Shown here piece by piece: positions 15,547-23,940 of a stretch of 36,871 nucleotides of DNA (its first letter is position 1; each line of letters begins with the position of its first letter). A model generated the notes under the pieces. The model saw nothing but the letters and a program-made list of their open reading frames with translations. It was not told the DNA's origin and made no database searches. The stretch is from Flavobacteriia bacterium. Lineage in GTDB: Bacteria > Bacteroidota > Bacteroidia > Flavobacteriales > Flavobacteriaceae. Position numbers and translations under genes: made by a program. Location of the stretch: positions 1 to 36,871 of the forward strand of contig DAOUQH010000005.1 in the NCBI GenBank assembly GCA_030625645.1, read 5' to 3'.

Positions 15547-16443
15547 ATGAAATGGAAAAATGCCATACACGATTATCAATTATTTTTAAAGATTGAACGA
15601 GGGTTATCTCAAAACACGGTAGATAGTTATGCTCGCGATGTAAAAAAATTATATTCATTCCTGGAAAAAAAAGAATTAAACTACTCTCCTATCTCCATTT
15701 CTGAAGAGCTAATTCAACAATTTATTTATGAAATTTCAAAAGAGCTTAGCCCCAAATCACAAACCAGAATAATTTCGGGTTTGCGTAATTTTTTTGATTA
15801 TCTGATTTTTGAAGATTATCGAAAAGATAATCCAACATCGTTATTAGAAGCACCAAAAACAGGAAGAAAACTACCTGATACACTTTCAACAAAAGAAATT
15901 GATACAATTATTGCCCAAATCGATTTGAGTACTCCAGAAGGCGAACGAAATAAAGCTATGCTCGAAACACTTTACAGCTGCGGATTAAGAGTTACCGAAT
16001 TAATTACTTTACAACTTTCTGATCTCTTTTTTAACGAAGGATTTATTCGAGTAATCGGCAAAGGAAATAAGCAACGTTTTGTTCCTATCAATGAGATTAC
16101 TGTCAAAATAATCAATAATTATACTGCTCTTATCCGACTTCATATTAAAACACAAAAAGGATTTGAAGATACTCTGTTTTTAAATAGAAGAGGAAAACAA
16201 ATCACACGAAATATGGTATTTATGATTATTAAAGATCTCGCTTTAAAATCGGGGATAAACAAAAAAGTGAGTCCGCATACTTTTAGACATTCTTTTGCTA
16301 CACACTTACTAGAAAACGGTGCAGATCTACGTGCAATTCAGCAAATGTTAGGTCATGAAAGTATTACAACCACCGAGATCTATATGCATGTAGACAAAAG
16401 CTTTTTAAAAGAAGTAGTTGAAAAATTTCATCCAAGGAGTTAG
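15547..16443 (+). CDS. xerD: Site-specific tyrosine recombinase XerD
   Basis: A 298-residue protein of the normal Xer length with an N-terminal SAM-like core-binding domain (about 1-90) and a C-terminal catalytic domain. The complete catalytic set is visible: R148 (SCGLRVTEL), K172 in the GKGNKQR hairpin, H244 and R247 (HTFRHSFATHLL), H270 (MLGHES) and nucleophile Y279 (EIYMH). XerD with a XerC-type partner resolves chromosome dimers at dif. The location in core genome, next to aroQ, and the absence of cassette or transposon features argue that this is the housekeeping recombinase and not an integron or phage integrase. No dif site was recognised in the window. Confidence 0.93.
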   Translation: MKWKNAIHDYQLFLKIERGLSQNTVDSYARDVKKLYSFLEKKELNYSPISISEELIQQFIYEISKELSPKSQTRIISGLRNFFDYLIFEDYRKDNPTSLLEAPKTGRKLPDTLSTKEIDTIIAQIDLSTPEGERNKAMLETLYSCGLRVTELITLQLSDLFFNEGFIRVIGKGNKQRFVPINEITVKIINNYTALIRLHIKTQKGFEDTLFLNRRGKQITRNMVFMIIKDLALKSGINKKVSPHTFRHSFATHLLENGADLRAIQQMLGHESITTTEIYMHVDKSFLKEVVEKFHPRS

Positions 16444-16465
16444 TTATTTAATAGGCAAACAGCTA

Positions 16466-18154
16466 CTATAAACTATTAAATTCTACCAAATTAGCCTCAT
16501 AATATTGATCTCCTAATTTTTGCAATAAATTATTTATAACATTTACATCTCCATCAATAGCGAGTGCAGAATACCCTATCTTATTTCTTTTCCCTAGTCG
16601 TAAATCAATAATATTGATATTTTTTGAAGCTAAAGCTGAAAGCAATATTAGCAATACTCCTGGCGAATTATTATGCTTTGTTAGAATAACTTTTTTACTT
16701 AATGCCAATTTTAACTCTACTCCATCCATTTCATAAAGATAAACGTCATCTCTATTATAATTAGGTAAATCTGCATTTTCATTAAAGGATAATTCTAAGA
16801 ATACATCTTGATCAGAACCTTTAATAAATTCAATTGCATCATTGATTTTTCCATTATCTTCTGTAACCTGTAAAAAAGCAACTGCTGTACCATCATTATT
16901 CGATTTTAATCTTGCTGTATTTACATTAATTCCTTCAGAAGCCATTGTATTAAATATAGAAGAAATTACTCCTGGTTTATCAATATGCTTTGAAAATAAT
17001 CCTTTAACCTTATTCGTTTCATGCTCAGGAGTTTCATTGCTTATGGTTATTGATTTCTCTCCATTTCGAATTCTTATCGCATTATAATCGCCCATTCCTG
17101 TAGCATTTTTATAAATATCTAAAAATTTAGAAAAACTTCCACCAAATGAAAACTCGGGAATAATCCTACGATTTTTATAATTAAATCGCTGATTTAACAA
17201 TTCAATTCCTTTATTTAATATGGTATATTTTACTTTTAATTCGTGATTATCAAAAATGGTTCGCTTTTCAGGAATCAATTTCGAATAACTAACATAATGC
17301 AAATAACCAGAGTCATGAATATATTTTAAACTCTCCTTAAAATTAAGTCCGTAATTCTTTATATGATGCGTATCAGTTCCCAAAGCGACCGGTATTCTAA
17401 GCTCATGCGCCCGTCTTAAAACATTTTGTGTTGGGTAAACTCCGCAACCTTTAACCTTACCTGCCATATTAACATCTAAAGCTAAATTTCTATCGGCAAT
17501 TGTTTCTAAAAGAGTTCGGAATTTATTTGCCAAAGGGTGTGAACTATTTTCAAAATTCTGTAGAGATTCTGGAACTTCAACATTTAGTTTTGGAAGATCT
17601 AAATGACCAATAATCTGAATCATATCTCCAAAACTCTCGATCATTTCTAACATTTCATCAAAATAACCACTCCAAAAATTCTCTAAACTTCCTCTTAATT
17701 TTAACAACTCATTTGCTTCTTTAACAGATCCATCATAAGGCAATCCCTCAGGAGCAAAATGTACAGAACCAATCACAAAATCGGCATCTTCTGCCTGAAA
17801 GATCTTCGACCTACTCCACTGCAAACCAATATCAGATCCCATCCATTCTAATTCTACTCCATACTTAATATTAATTTTCCCGGCATATTGCTTACGTAAT
17901 TTGGCAATTCTTTTTGGGTAATCGATATACGAACGGTTTCCTCGAATAAATTTCACATTAGTTTCCTTCTCAGCTGAATATCTAAAATTTGTTAATCTAG
18001 GTGAATGAATAATAAAAGTAACACTAGGGTGTCTTGCGTCGATGGCTTTTTCAACAATATCCTCTAATTTATCAATTCCGTGTTTTACATGATCTTGTTC
18101 TGTACCAGCATGAATTCCATGTGTTTCCCAAATAAAATCGTTGTATTTTTCCAT
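16466..18154 (-). CDS. PHP-domain phosphoesterase fused to two ACT domains
   Basis: A 562-residue protein. Residues about 1-290 form a PHP domain related to HisJ/HisK histidinol-phosphatase: metal-ligand candidates are H12 and H15 (THGIH), H50 (IIHSP), E101 (GVELEW), H132 (GSVHF), H184 (GHLDL), D261 and H263 (GTDTHH). The first motif is H-x2-H, not the usual H-x-H. Residues about 300-380 are a linker I do not recognise. Two ACT domains follow, at about 385-450 (DKPGVISSIFNTMASEGINV) and about 485-550 (NSPGVLLILLSALASKNINI), close to those of SerA. ACT domains bind amino acids, so a feedback-regulated amino-acid-pathway phosphatase is the likeliest role; the substrate is not known. The gene stands alone. 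Confidence 0.8.
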   Translation of the reverse strand: MEKYNDFIWETHGIHAGTEQDHVKHGIDKLEDIVEKAIDARHPSVTFIIHSPRLTNFRYSAEKETNVKFIRGNRSYIDYPKRIAKLRKQYAGKINIKYGVELEWMGSDIGLQWSRSKIFQAEDADFVIGSVHFAPEGLPYDGSVKEANELLKLRGSLENFWSGYFDEMLEMIESFGDMIQIIGHLDLPKLNVEVPESLQNFENSSHPLANKFRTLLETIADRNLALDVNMAGKVKGCGVYPTQNVLRRAHELRIPVALGTDTHHIKNYGLNFKESLKYIHDSGYLHYVSYSKLIPEKRTIFDNHELKVKYTILNKGIELLNQRFNYKNRRIIPEFSFGGSFSKFLDIYKNATGMGDYNAIRIRNGEKSITISNETPEHETNKVKGLFSKHIDKPGVISSIFNTMASEGINVNTARLKSNNDGTAVAFLQVTEDNGKINDAIEFIKGSDQDVFLELSFNENADLPNYNRDDVYLYEMDGVELKLALSKKVILTKHNNSPGVLLILLSALASKNINIIDLRLGKRNKIGYSALAIDGDVNVINNLLQKLGDQYYEANLVEFNSL

Positions 18155-18189
18155 TTTAATATTATAAAATCAATATAAGTAGCAGCCTA

Positions 18190-18197
18190 CAAACTTA
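18190..18197 (-). promoter_or_regulatory. Candidate -7 box for the PHP-ACT gene
   Basis: On the minus strand the sequence is TAAGTTTG, an exact TAnnTTTG match 35 bases before the start codon. The rest of the 267-base divergent gap (18155-18421) holds no gene that I can see; it is AT-rich and should carry the promoters of both flanking genes. Confidence 0.35.
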
Positions 18198-18421
18198 CGC
18201 ATTGCATTCGAAAATTAATTATTATTATACAGTAATTTTAATGCATTCTAAATAAAAATTATAATTCTTTGCACAAAATTAATAAACATTCCAAATAGCT
18301 TGATTTTTTCTTAATATTATAAACTATTCATATTGAATTCTATTTAGCTCATTACTGCGTTTATTTAATATAAAATTTCAATCTTATTTGTACTTTAGCA
18401 ACTTATCTAGAAATCCTTTAT

Positions 18422-20050
18422 ATGGACATACAATTCAATAAAAACGAAGATCACAATAAATTACTTTTATCCAAATTAAGAAGAGAATTTGCTAAGGTTT
18501 CTCTTGGCGGTGGTAAAGATCGTATAGAAAAACATCATGAAAAGGGAAAAATGACTGCTCGTGAGCGTATAGATTTTATATTAGATAAAAAATCAGATCA
18601 AATTGAAATTGCTACTTTTGCAGGTCGTGAAATGTATGAAGAGCATGGTGGTTGTCCGTCTGGCGGAGTTGTTGTAAAAATTGGATATATAAAAAACAAA
18701 CTCTGTATCGTCGTTGCCAATGATGCTACTGTAAAAGCTGGTGCCTGGTTTCCGATAACTGGAAAGAAAAATTTAAGAGCACAAGAAATTGCCCTTGAAA
18801 ACAACTTACCAATTATTTATCTAGTCGATAGTGCAGGTGTCTTTTTACCTATGCAAGATGAAATTTTTCCTGATAAAGAACATTTTGGTAGAATTTTTAG
18901 AAATAACGCCGTAATGAGTAGCAAAGGAATTACGCAAATTGCTGCAATTATGGGGAGCTGTGTTGCTGGTGGTGCTTATTTACCAATTATGAGTGACGAA
19001 TCAATTATAGTGGATAAAACCGGAAGTATTTTCCTTGCGGGGAGCTATTTGGTTAAAGCGGCAATTGGTGAGATAATTGACAATGAAACTCTTGGAGGAG
19101 CGACAACTCAAACGGAAATCTCAGGAGTTTGCGATTATAAAGCTTTGGATGATAAAGATGCATTAAACCAGATAAAATTTATTATCGATAAAATTGGTGA
19201 TTATGAAAAGGCTGGTTTTAATCGTGAAAAACCAAAGAAACCAAAAGAAGATACAGAAGATATTTTTGGGATTTTACCTGAGTCTCGTTCCGACCAATAT
19301 GATATGAAGGAGATTATTAAACGTTTAGTAGATGAGTCTGATTTTCAAGAATATAAAGCTGGGTATGGGAAAACTCTAATTTGTGCTTATGCACGAATTG
19401 ATGGTTGGGCTGTTGGAATCGTGGCGAACCAAAGAAAAATAGTGAAAAATTCCAAAAAAGAAATGCAATTTGGCGGTGTAATTTATTCAGATTCAGCTGA
19501 TAAAGCAACAAGATTTATTGCCAATTGTAATCAAAAGAAAATTCCCCTGGTATTTTTACAAGATGTTACCGGATTTATGGTTGGAAGTAAATCAGAACAT
19601 GGAGGCATTATAAAAGATGGTGCTAAAATGGTAAATGCAGTAAGTAATTCGGTAGTGCCAAAGTTTACAATAATTATAGGTAATTCCTATGGTGCTGGAA
19701 ATTATGCCATGTGTGGAAAAGCCTATGATCCAAGATTAATTGTAGCATGGCCTTCGGCAGAGTTGGCTGTAATGGGCGGTAAACAAGCTGCAAAAGTTTT
19801 ATTGCAAATTGAAACTGCTGCACTTAAAAAGAAAGGTGAAAGAATTACAAAAGCAAAAGAACAAGAAATTTTAGATAGTATTACCAATCGATATAATAAA
19901 CAAATATCTCCTTATTATGCTGCTGCCAGAATTTGGACAGACGGAATCATCAATCCGCTAGATACCAGAAAATGGATAAGCATAGGAATTGAAGCTGCAA
20001 ATCATGCTCCAATTGAAAAAGATTTTAACATGGGAGTGGTACAAGTTTAG
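18422..20050 (+). CDS. Acyl-CoA carboxylase beta subunit (carboxyltransferase; methylcrotonyl-CoA-carboxylase-like)
   Basis: A 542-residue crotonase-fold carboxyltransferase with both halves. The N-terminal half has EEHGGCPSGGVVVKIG and DSAGVFLPMQDEIFPDKEHFGR; the C-terminal half has QDVTGFMVG and the GNSYGAGNYAMCGKAYDPR oxyanion region. The DKEHFGRIF and MGSCVAGGAYLP segments resemble the methylcrotonyl-CoA carboxylase beta subunit more than propionyl-CoA carboxylase. The enzyme transfers carboxybiotin CO2 to an acyl-CoA. No biotin carboxylase or biotin carrier gene lies next to it, so those subunits must be supplied from elsewhere. Substrate choice (methylcrotonyl, geranyl, propionyl or acetyl-CoA) is unresolved. 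Transcribed with rluA-like and yebC genes on the same strand. Confidence 0.9.
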   Translation: MDIQFNKNEDHNKLLLSKLRREFAKVSLGGGKDRIEKHHEKGKMTARERIDFILDKKSDQIEIATFAGREMYEEHGGCPSGGVVVKIGYIKNKLCIVVANDATVKAGAWFPITGKKNLRAQEIALENNLPIIYLVDSAGVFLPMQDEIFPDKEHFGRIFRNNAVMSSKGITQIAAIMGSCVAGGAYLPIMSDESIIVDKTGSIFLAGSYLVKAAIGEIIDNETLGGATTQTEISGVCDYKALDDKDALNQIKFIIDKIGDYEKAGFNREKPKKPKEDTEDIFGILPESRSDQYDMKEIIKRLVDESDFQEYKAGYGKTLICAYARIDGWAVGIVANQRKIVKNSKKEMQFGGVIYSDSADKATRFIANCNQKKIPLVFLQDVTGFMVGSKSEHGGIIKDGAKMVNAVSNSVVPKFTIIIGNSYGAGNYAMCGKAYDPRLIVAWPSAELAVMGGKQAAKVLLQIETAALKKKGERITKAKEQEILDSITNRYNKQISPYYAAARIWTDGIINPLDTRKWISIGIEAANHAPIEKDFNMGVVQV

Positions 20051-20095
20051 TTTATCTTAATCTTTAACCTTTCTATTGAGATCAATTGAAAACCA

Positions 20096-21055
20096 ATGAA
20101 TGCTTCCGAATTTGCTGCATCTATAAAAAAAGCTACAAGTCCACTAAAAGGAAGTTTTCCTACAGTAAAAACATACCGATTAGCCGTAAAAAAACGCTAT
20201 GAAGGAATGTCCATTCTCGATTTTTATACGGAAGTAATGCCAAGTATTTCTAGAAAAATATGGAGTGATAAAATCCTATCCGGAAATTTAAAAATTGAAG
20301 GATTAACTGTAAGTACAGATAGAATAGTGAGAGCAGGAGAAATAACAATACACACTTCTAAGCCTTTAACTGAACCCGATGTAAATACAAATATTGAGTT
20401 AATCGAGTGGAATGATGATTTTATTATATTGAACAAACCTGCTCCATTACCAATGCATCCAGGTGGTAGATTTGAGAAAAATACATTGATAGAATTTCTA
20501 AAAAATGCATTCCCAAAAGAAGACTTTAAATTAGTACATCGTATTGATGCAAATACAACGGGTATTATTGTTATTGCAAAGAATAAAAAAACTGCAAATG
20601 CTTTGATAACACAATTTCAAGATCAAAAAGTGCAAAAAGAATACCTCACTTTAGCTGAAGGTATTATACCTCAACAAACTTTTGTTTTAGAAGAAAGTAT
20701 AAGTAAAGAAATAACAGCAAGTGGTGGCAGAAAGGTAAGTGATAAAGGCAAAATATCCAAAACAGAATTTAAGGTAATCAATACATCTAAAGATAAAACC
20801 CTTTTATCCGTAATTCCTCATAGTGGAAGAACCAACCAAATTCGTATTCATTTAGCAAATATCAATCATCCTATAGTTGGGGATAAAGGCTATAAAAACA
20901 AAACTTATTTTGAAAACAATCCTTTAACTTATACAGATGATTGTCTTTTTTTACATGCCTGGAAAATCACTTTTATACTTAAAAATAAACAATACACCTA
21001 TAAAGCAGATATTCCTGATAAATTTATAAACTATCCAATAATAAAAACATATTAA
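20096..21055 (+). CDS. RluA-family pseudouridine synthase
   Basis: A 319-residue protein with an N-terminal S4-like RNA-binding region (about 35-90) and a pseudouridine synthase domain. The catalytic motif HRIDANTTG places the nucleophilic Asp at 151, and the downstream PHSGRTNQIRIHLA element, which contacts the flipped base, is intact. The protein isomerises specific uridines in rRNA or tRNA. The first 30 residues are a short basic extension before the S4-like part. Which RluA/C/D subtype it represents cannot be told from this window. It lies 45 bases after the carboxyltransferase stop on the same strand. Confidence 0.92.
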   Translation: MNASEFAASIKKATSPLKGSFPTVKTYRLAVKKRYEGMSILDFYTEVMPSISRKIWSDKILSGNLKIEGLTVSTDRIVRAGEITIHTSKPLTEPDVNTNIELIEWNDDFIILNKPAPLPMHPGGRFEKNTLIEFLKNAFPKEDFKLVHRIDANTTGIIVIAKNKKTANALITQFQDQKVQKEYLTLAEGIIPQQTFVLEESISKEITASGGRKVSDKGKISKTEFKVINTSKDKTLLSVIPHSGRTNQIRIHLANINHPIVGDKGYKNKTYFENNPLTYTDDCLFLHAWKITFILKNKQYTYKADIPDKFINYPIIKTY

Positions 21056-21096
21056 ATATTTTATGGATGAAATTTTAATAAATCCTTTGTAATATT

Positions 21097-21104
21097 TACT
21101 TTTG
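21097..21104 (+). promoter_or_regulatory. Candidate -7 box upstream of yebC
   Basis: TACTTTTG matches TAnnTTTG; 51 bases before the YebC ATG, in the 100-base gap after the pseudouridine synthase gene. No clear -33 TTG. Confidence 0.35.
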
Positions 21105-21155
21105 CTTTTATCAATTAAAAATACAAAAAATCACTTTTGATAATAAAATCTTAAT

Positions 21156-21869
21156 ATGGGAAGAGCATTCGAATTTAGAAAAGCAAGAAAAATGAAGCGT
21201 TGGGGAGCCATGTCAAAAACCTTTACCAAAATAGGTAAAGAGATTTCGATGGCAGTTAAAGAAGGAGGCCCTAGCCCTGATTCCAATGCAAGATTACGAG
21301 CAGTAATTCAAAATGCTAAGGCTGCTAATATGCCTAAAGATAATGTAGAACGTGCAATTAAAAAAGCATCTGAAAAAGATACTGCTGCCTATAAAGAAGT
21401 TTTATTTGAAGGTTATGCTCCACATGGTATTGCAATTGTAGTCGAAACAGCTACAGATAACAATAACCGTACTGTTGCCAATGTTAGAGCCGCTTTTAAT
21501 AAATGTGATGGGACTTTTGGGACATCAGGTTCGGTAATCTTTATGTTTGATCATACTTGTAATTTTAGAGTTAAAACCGAAGATCTAAAAATAGATTTGG
21601 AAGAATTTGAATTAGAACTAATCGACTTTGAAGTAGAAGAGGTTTTTGAAGATGAAGACGGAATAATTATCTATGCTCCTTTTGAACAATTTGGTGCAAT
21701 TCAAAGTTATTTAGAAGAAAATAATATCGAAATTCTCTCTTCTGGTTTTGAAAGAATTCCTACAAGTACCAAGAATTTAAATGAAGAAGAACAAGCAGAT
21801 GTTGACAAATTATTAGAAAAATTAGAAGATGACGAAGATGTACTAAATGTATATCATTCAATGGTATAA
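21156..21869 (+). CDS. YebC/PmpR-family protein
   Basis: A 237-residue protein with the standard YebC start, here MGRAFEFRKARKMKRWGAMSK where most family members read GHSKWxNIKH; it then follows the family pattern (FTKIGKEI, GGPSPDSNARLR, AKAANMPKDNVERAIKKA, EVLFEGYAPHGIAIVVE). The three-domain YebC fold spans the whole length. Family members were described as DNA-binding regulators, and more recent work links YebC proteins to relief of ribosome stalling at proline-rich stretches; either role is cytoplasmic. The altered N-terminus is the form I would expect for Bacteroidota members. Confidence 0.94.
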   Translation: MGRAFEFRKARKMKRWGAMSKTFTKIGKEISMAVKEGGPSPDSNARLRAVIQNAKAANMPKDNVERAIKKASEKDTAAYKEVLFEGYAPHGIAIVVETATDNNNRTVANVRAAFNKCDGTFGTSGSVIFMFDHTCNFRVKTEDLKIDLEEFELELIDFEVEEVFEDEDGIIIYAPFEQFGAIQSYLEENNIEILSSGFERIPTSTKNLNEEEQADVDKLLEKLEDDEDVLNVYHSMV

Positions 21870-21934
21870 TTAATCCGATTAAAGTTTAAAAAATCTCATA
21901 ACTAATTTTATAATTTAAACTTTATCTTTAAAAT

Positions 21935-22342
21935 ATGGACAAAACCTATACTCTTCAAGAAATACCATCTATTGCAAAAGAGATTCTTTCTTCTATAAAA
22001 GGTAAAGTATTGCTTTTCCACGGAGAAATGGGAGCTGGAAAAACTACATTAATTAAAGAGATTGTAAAACATTTGGAAGTTGATGATGTGGTTAGCTCTC
22101 CAACTTTTTCATTAGTAAACGAATATCATTCCCGAAAGGGAGAAATAATTTACCATTTTGATTTTTATAGAATTGATGATGAAGAGGAAGCTTTTGATAT
22201 GGGAATTGAAGAATATCTTTACAGCGGAAACCTGTGTTTAATTGAATGGCCTGAAAAAGTAGAAAATTTATTACCTTTAGAGTCGGTTGTAATTAATTTA
22301 ACTATTAACAATGACGATACTCGAACTATCCAAATACGATAA
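21935..22342 (+). CDS. tsaE: tRNA threonylcarbamoyladenosine biosynthesis ATPase TsaE
   Basis: A 135-residue P-loop protein of standard TsaE length. Walker A is GEMGAGKTT (about 30-38), followed by the switch region SSPTFSLVNEY and a conserved YHFDFYRI strand; the IEWPEKVE segment near the C-terminus is also characteristic. TsaE hydrolyses ATP to drive the TsaB-TsaD complex, which transfers threonylcarbamoyl to A37 of ANN-decoding tRNAs. It is the first gene of a tightly packed four-gene group: each following gene begins 2-3 bases after the previous stop. Confidence 0.96.
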   Translation: MDKTYTLQEIPSIAKEILSSIKGKVLLFHGEMGAGKTTLIKEIVKHLEVDDVVSSPTFSLVNEYHSRKGEIIYHFDFYRIDDEEEAFDMGIEEYLYSGNLCLIEWPEKVENLLPLESVVINLTINNDDTRTIQIR

Positions 22343-22344
22343 AA

Positions 22345-23544
22345 ATGAACGAACCTATTTCCCCTTTTAGCAAAGAACAGCTTTTACCTAAACCCGAAAT
22401 GTTGGAAATACAAAAGCAGAAAGGCGAGCTATTTATAGGCGTTCCTAAAGAAACTCACTTTGAAGAAAAACGTATTTGTCTAAGTCCGAATGCTGTTGCA
22501 GAATTAACTGCAAACGGACATAGAGTAGTAATAGAATCAGGTGCAGGAGAAGGGGTAAATTTTACAGATAATGAATATTCTGAAGCTGGAGCAAAAATTT
22601 CTTATAATACTAAAGATGTTTTTTCCTGTAATATCATCTTAAAAATTGAGCCACCATCACTTAATGAGATAAAATTGATCAACCCTAAAAGTATTTTATT
22701 TTCAGCAATGCAAATAAAAACACAGAAAAAAAAGTATTTTGAAGTTTTAGCTAAAAAAAGAATTACTGCCATTGCTTTCGATTATATTCAAGATAACCAC
22801 GGAATTTATCCAATTGTTAAATCTCTAAGTGAAATTGCCGGAATTGCTTCTATTTTAATCGCATCAGAATTAATGAATAATTGCAGTAAAGGAAATGGTT
22901 TACTTCTAGGAAATATTAGCGGAGTTCCAGCGAGTAAAGTAGTAATTATTGGTGCAGGAACTGTTGGAGAATTTGCAGCAAGGTCTGCTATGGGATTGGG
23001 TGCAAACATCGAAGTTTTTGATAATTCACTTACCAAATTACGTAGTTTACAACATAAATTAGGCTATCCAATTTCGACCTCAACCATTCAACCTAAAACT
23101 TTAGCAGAATCTCTATCTAAATGTGATGTTGCCATTGGTGCAATTAGAGGAGAATCTCGAACACCAATTGTTGCTACAGAAGATATGGTAAAAAATATGA
23201 AAGATGGTGCTGTGATTGTCGATGTAAGCATTGATAAAGGTGGATGTTTTGAAACTTCCGAAGTCACCACACATAGTAGTCCAACTACGATGAAACATGG
23301 CGTGATTCATTATTGTGTACCAAATATTCCTTCGAGATATGCTAGAACTGCATCGGTCTCAATTTCAAACATCTTTACACCATATCTCTTAAATATTGGC
23401 GAAAAAGGAGGATTAGAAAATTCAGCTCGTTTTGACAAAAGCCTACAAAAAGGCATGTATTTTTACCACGGAATTTTAACCAACAAATCGGTTGCCGATT
23501 GGTTTAACTTACCATACACAGATATTAATTTATTAGTTTTTTAG
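22345..23544 (+). CDS. ald: Alanine dehydrogenase / NAD(P) transhydrogenase alpha-like protein
   Basis: A 399-residue member of the Ald/PntA superfamily: N-terminal IGVPKETHFEEKR motif (about 31-43), substrate-site lysine candidate K100 (ILKIEPP), Rossmann loop GAGTVGEFAAR (203 onward), and the VDVSIDKGGCFETS segment with the catalytic aspartate. About 25 residues precede the usual Ald start. In characterised alanine dehydrogenases a histidine (H96 in the M. tuberculosis enzyme) sits in an LFTxLHLA stretch; here the aligned position is Gln123 (LFSAMQIK). The enzyme would deaminate L-alanine to pyruvate and ammonia with NAD, but that change makes activity uncertain. Located 2 bases after tsaE. 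Confidence 0.82.
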   Translation: MNEPISPFSKEQLLPKPEMLEIQKQKGELFIGVPKETHFEEKRICLSPNAVAELTANGHRVVIESGAGEGVNFTDNEYSEAGAKISYNTKDVFSCNIILKIEPPSLNEIKLINPKSILFSAMQIKTQKKKYFEVLAKKRITAIAFDYIQDNHGIYPIVKSLSEIAGIASILIASELMNNCSKGNGLLLGNISGVPASKVVIIGAGTVGEFAARSAMGLGANIEVFDNSLTKLRSLQHKLGYPISTSTIQPKTLAESLSKCDVAIGAIRGESRTPIVATEDMVKNMKDGAVIVDVSIDKGGCFETSEVTTHSSPTTMKHGVIHYCVPNIPSRYARTASVSISNIFTPYLLNIGEKGGLENSARFDKSLQKGMYFYHGILTNKSVADWFNLPYTDINLLVF

Positions 23545-23547
23545 ACA

Positions 23548-23937
23548 ATGGATACGAATAACATGAAACACCGTTTTGCCTTATACGGTTTTGGCTTTGC
23601 TATTGGTATTTTATTGGTGATATTTTTTCTTGGCGGAAAAAAAGCTGCTTGTAACTGGATGCCAAATGATAGAATGCTAAAAATTATTAGAAGTAAAGAT
23701 CTTCAATACTCATCAAGTGCTTTTGATATTTATAATACTTCTAAGGTAGACAGTACAGATATTTCTCAAATATTGATAAATGGAGAAATTAATTTTTCAA
23801 AAAGTAATGTCAAAAATAATCCTTGTCGGAGATACTTAATCAATGGAGCAAATCAACAAAAAGATATCTCTTTGCAAATACAATTATGCGATTCAATTGC
23901 TACAGTACAAGAAATATTATTTAAAGAAATTAATTAA
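23548..23937 (+). CDS. Single-pass membrane protein, unknown (possibly DUF4258-related)
   Basis: A 129-residue protein with one N-terminal transmembrane segment (about residues 9-29, FALYGFGFAIGILLVIFFLGG) and a soluble remainder predicted to face the periplasm. The region after the helix contains conserved-looking cysteines (CNWMPNDR, NPCRRYL, QLCDSIATV). The true start may be the second ATG at 23563 (MKHRFALYG), which would shorten it by five residues. I believe similar proteins are annotated DUF4258 in flavobacteria, but I am not sure. It sits 3 bases after the alanine-dehydrogenase-like gene and 3 bases before the CoA-binding protein, so it is co-expressed with them. Confidence 0.7.
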   Translation: MDTNNMKHRFALYGFGFAIGILLVIFFLGGKKAACNWMPNDRMLKIIRSKDLQYSSSAFDIYNTSKVDSTDISQILINGEINFSKSNVKNNPCRRYLINGANQQKDISLQIQLCDSIATVQEILFKEIN

Positions 23938-23940
23938 GAT

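Noticed and set aside
15547-16443. Tyrosine recombinase as sign of an integrative element
   Set aside because: It has the size, motifs and core-genome neighbours of XerD; no attachment repeats, cassettes or phage genes are seen around it.
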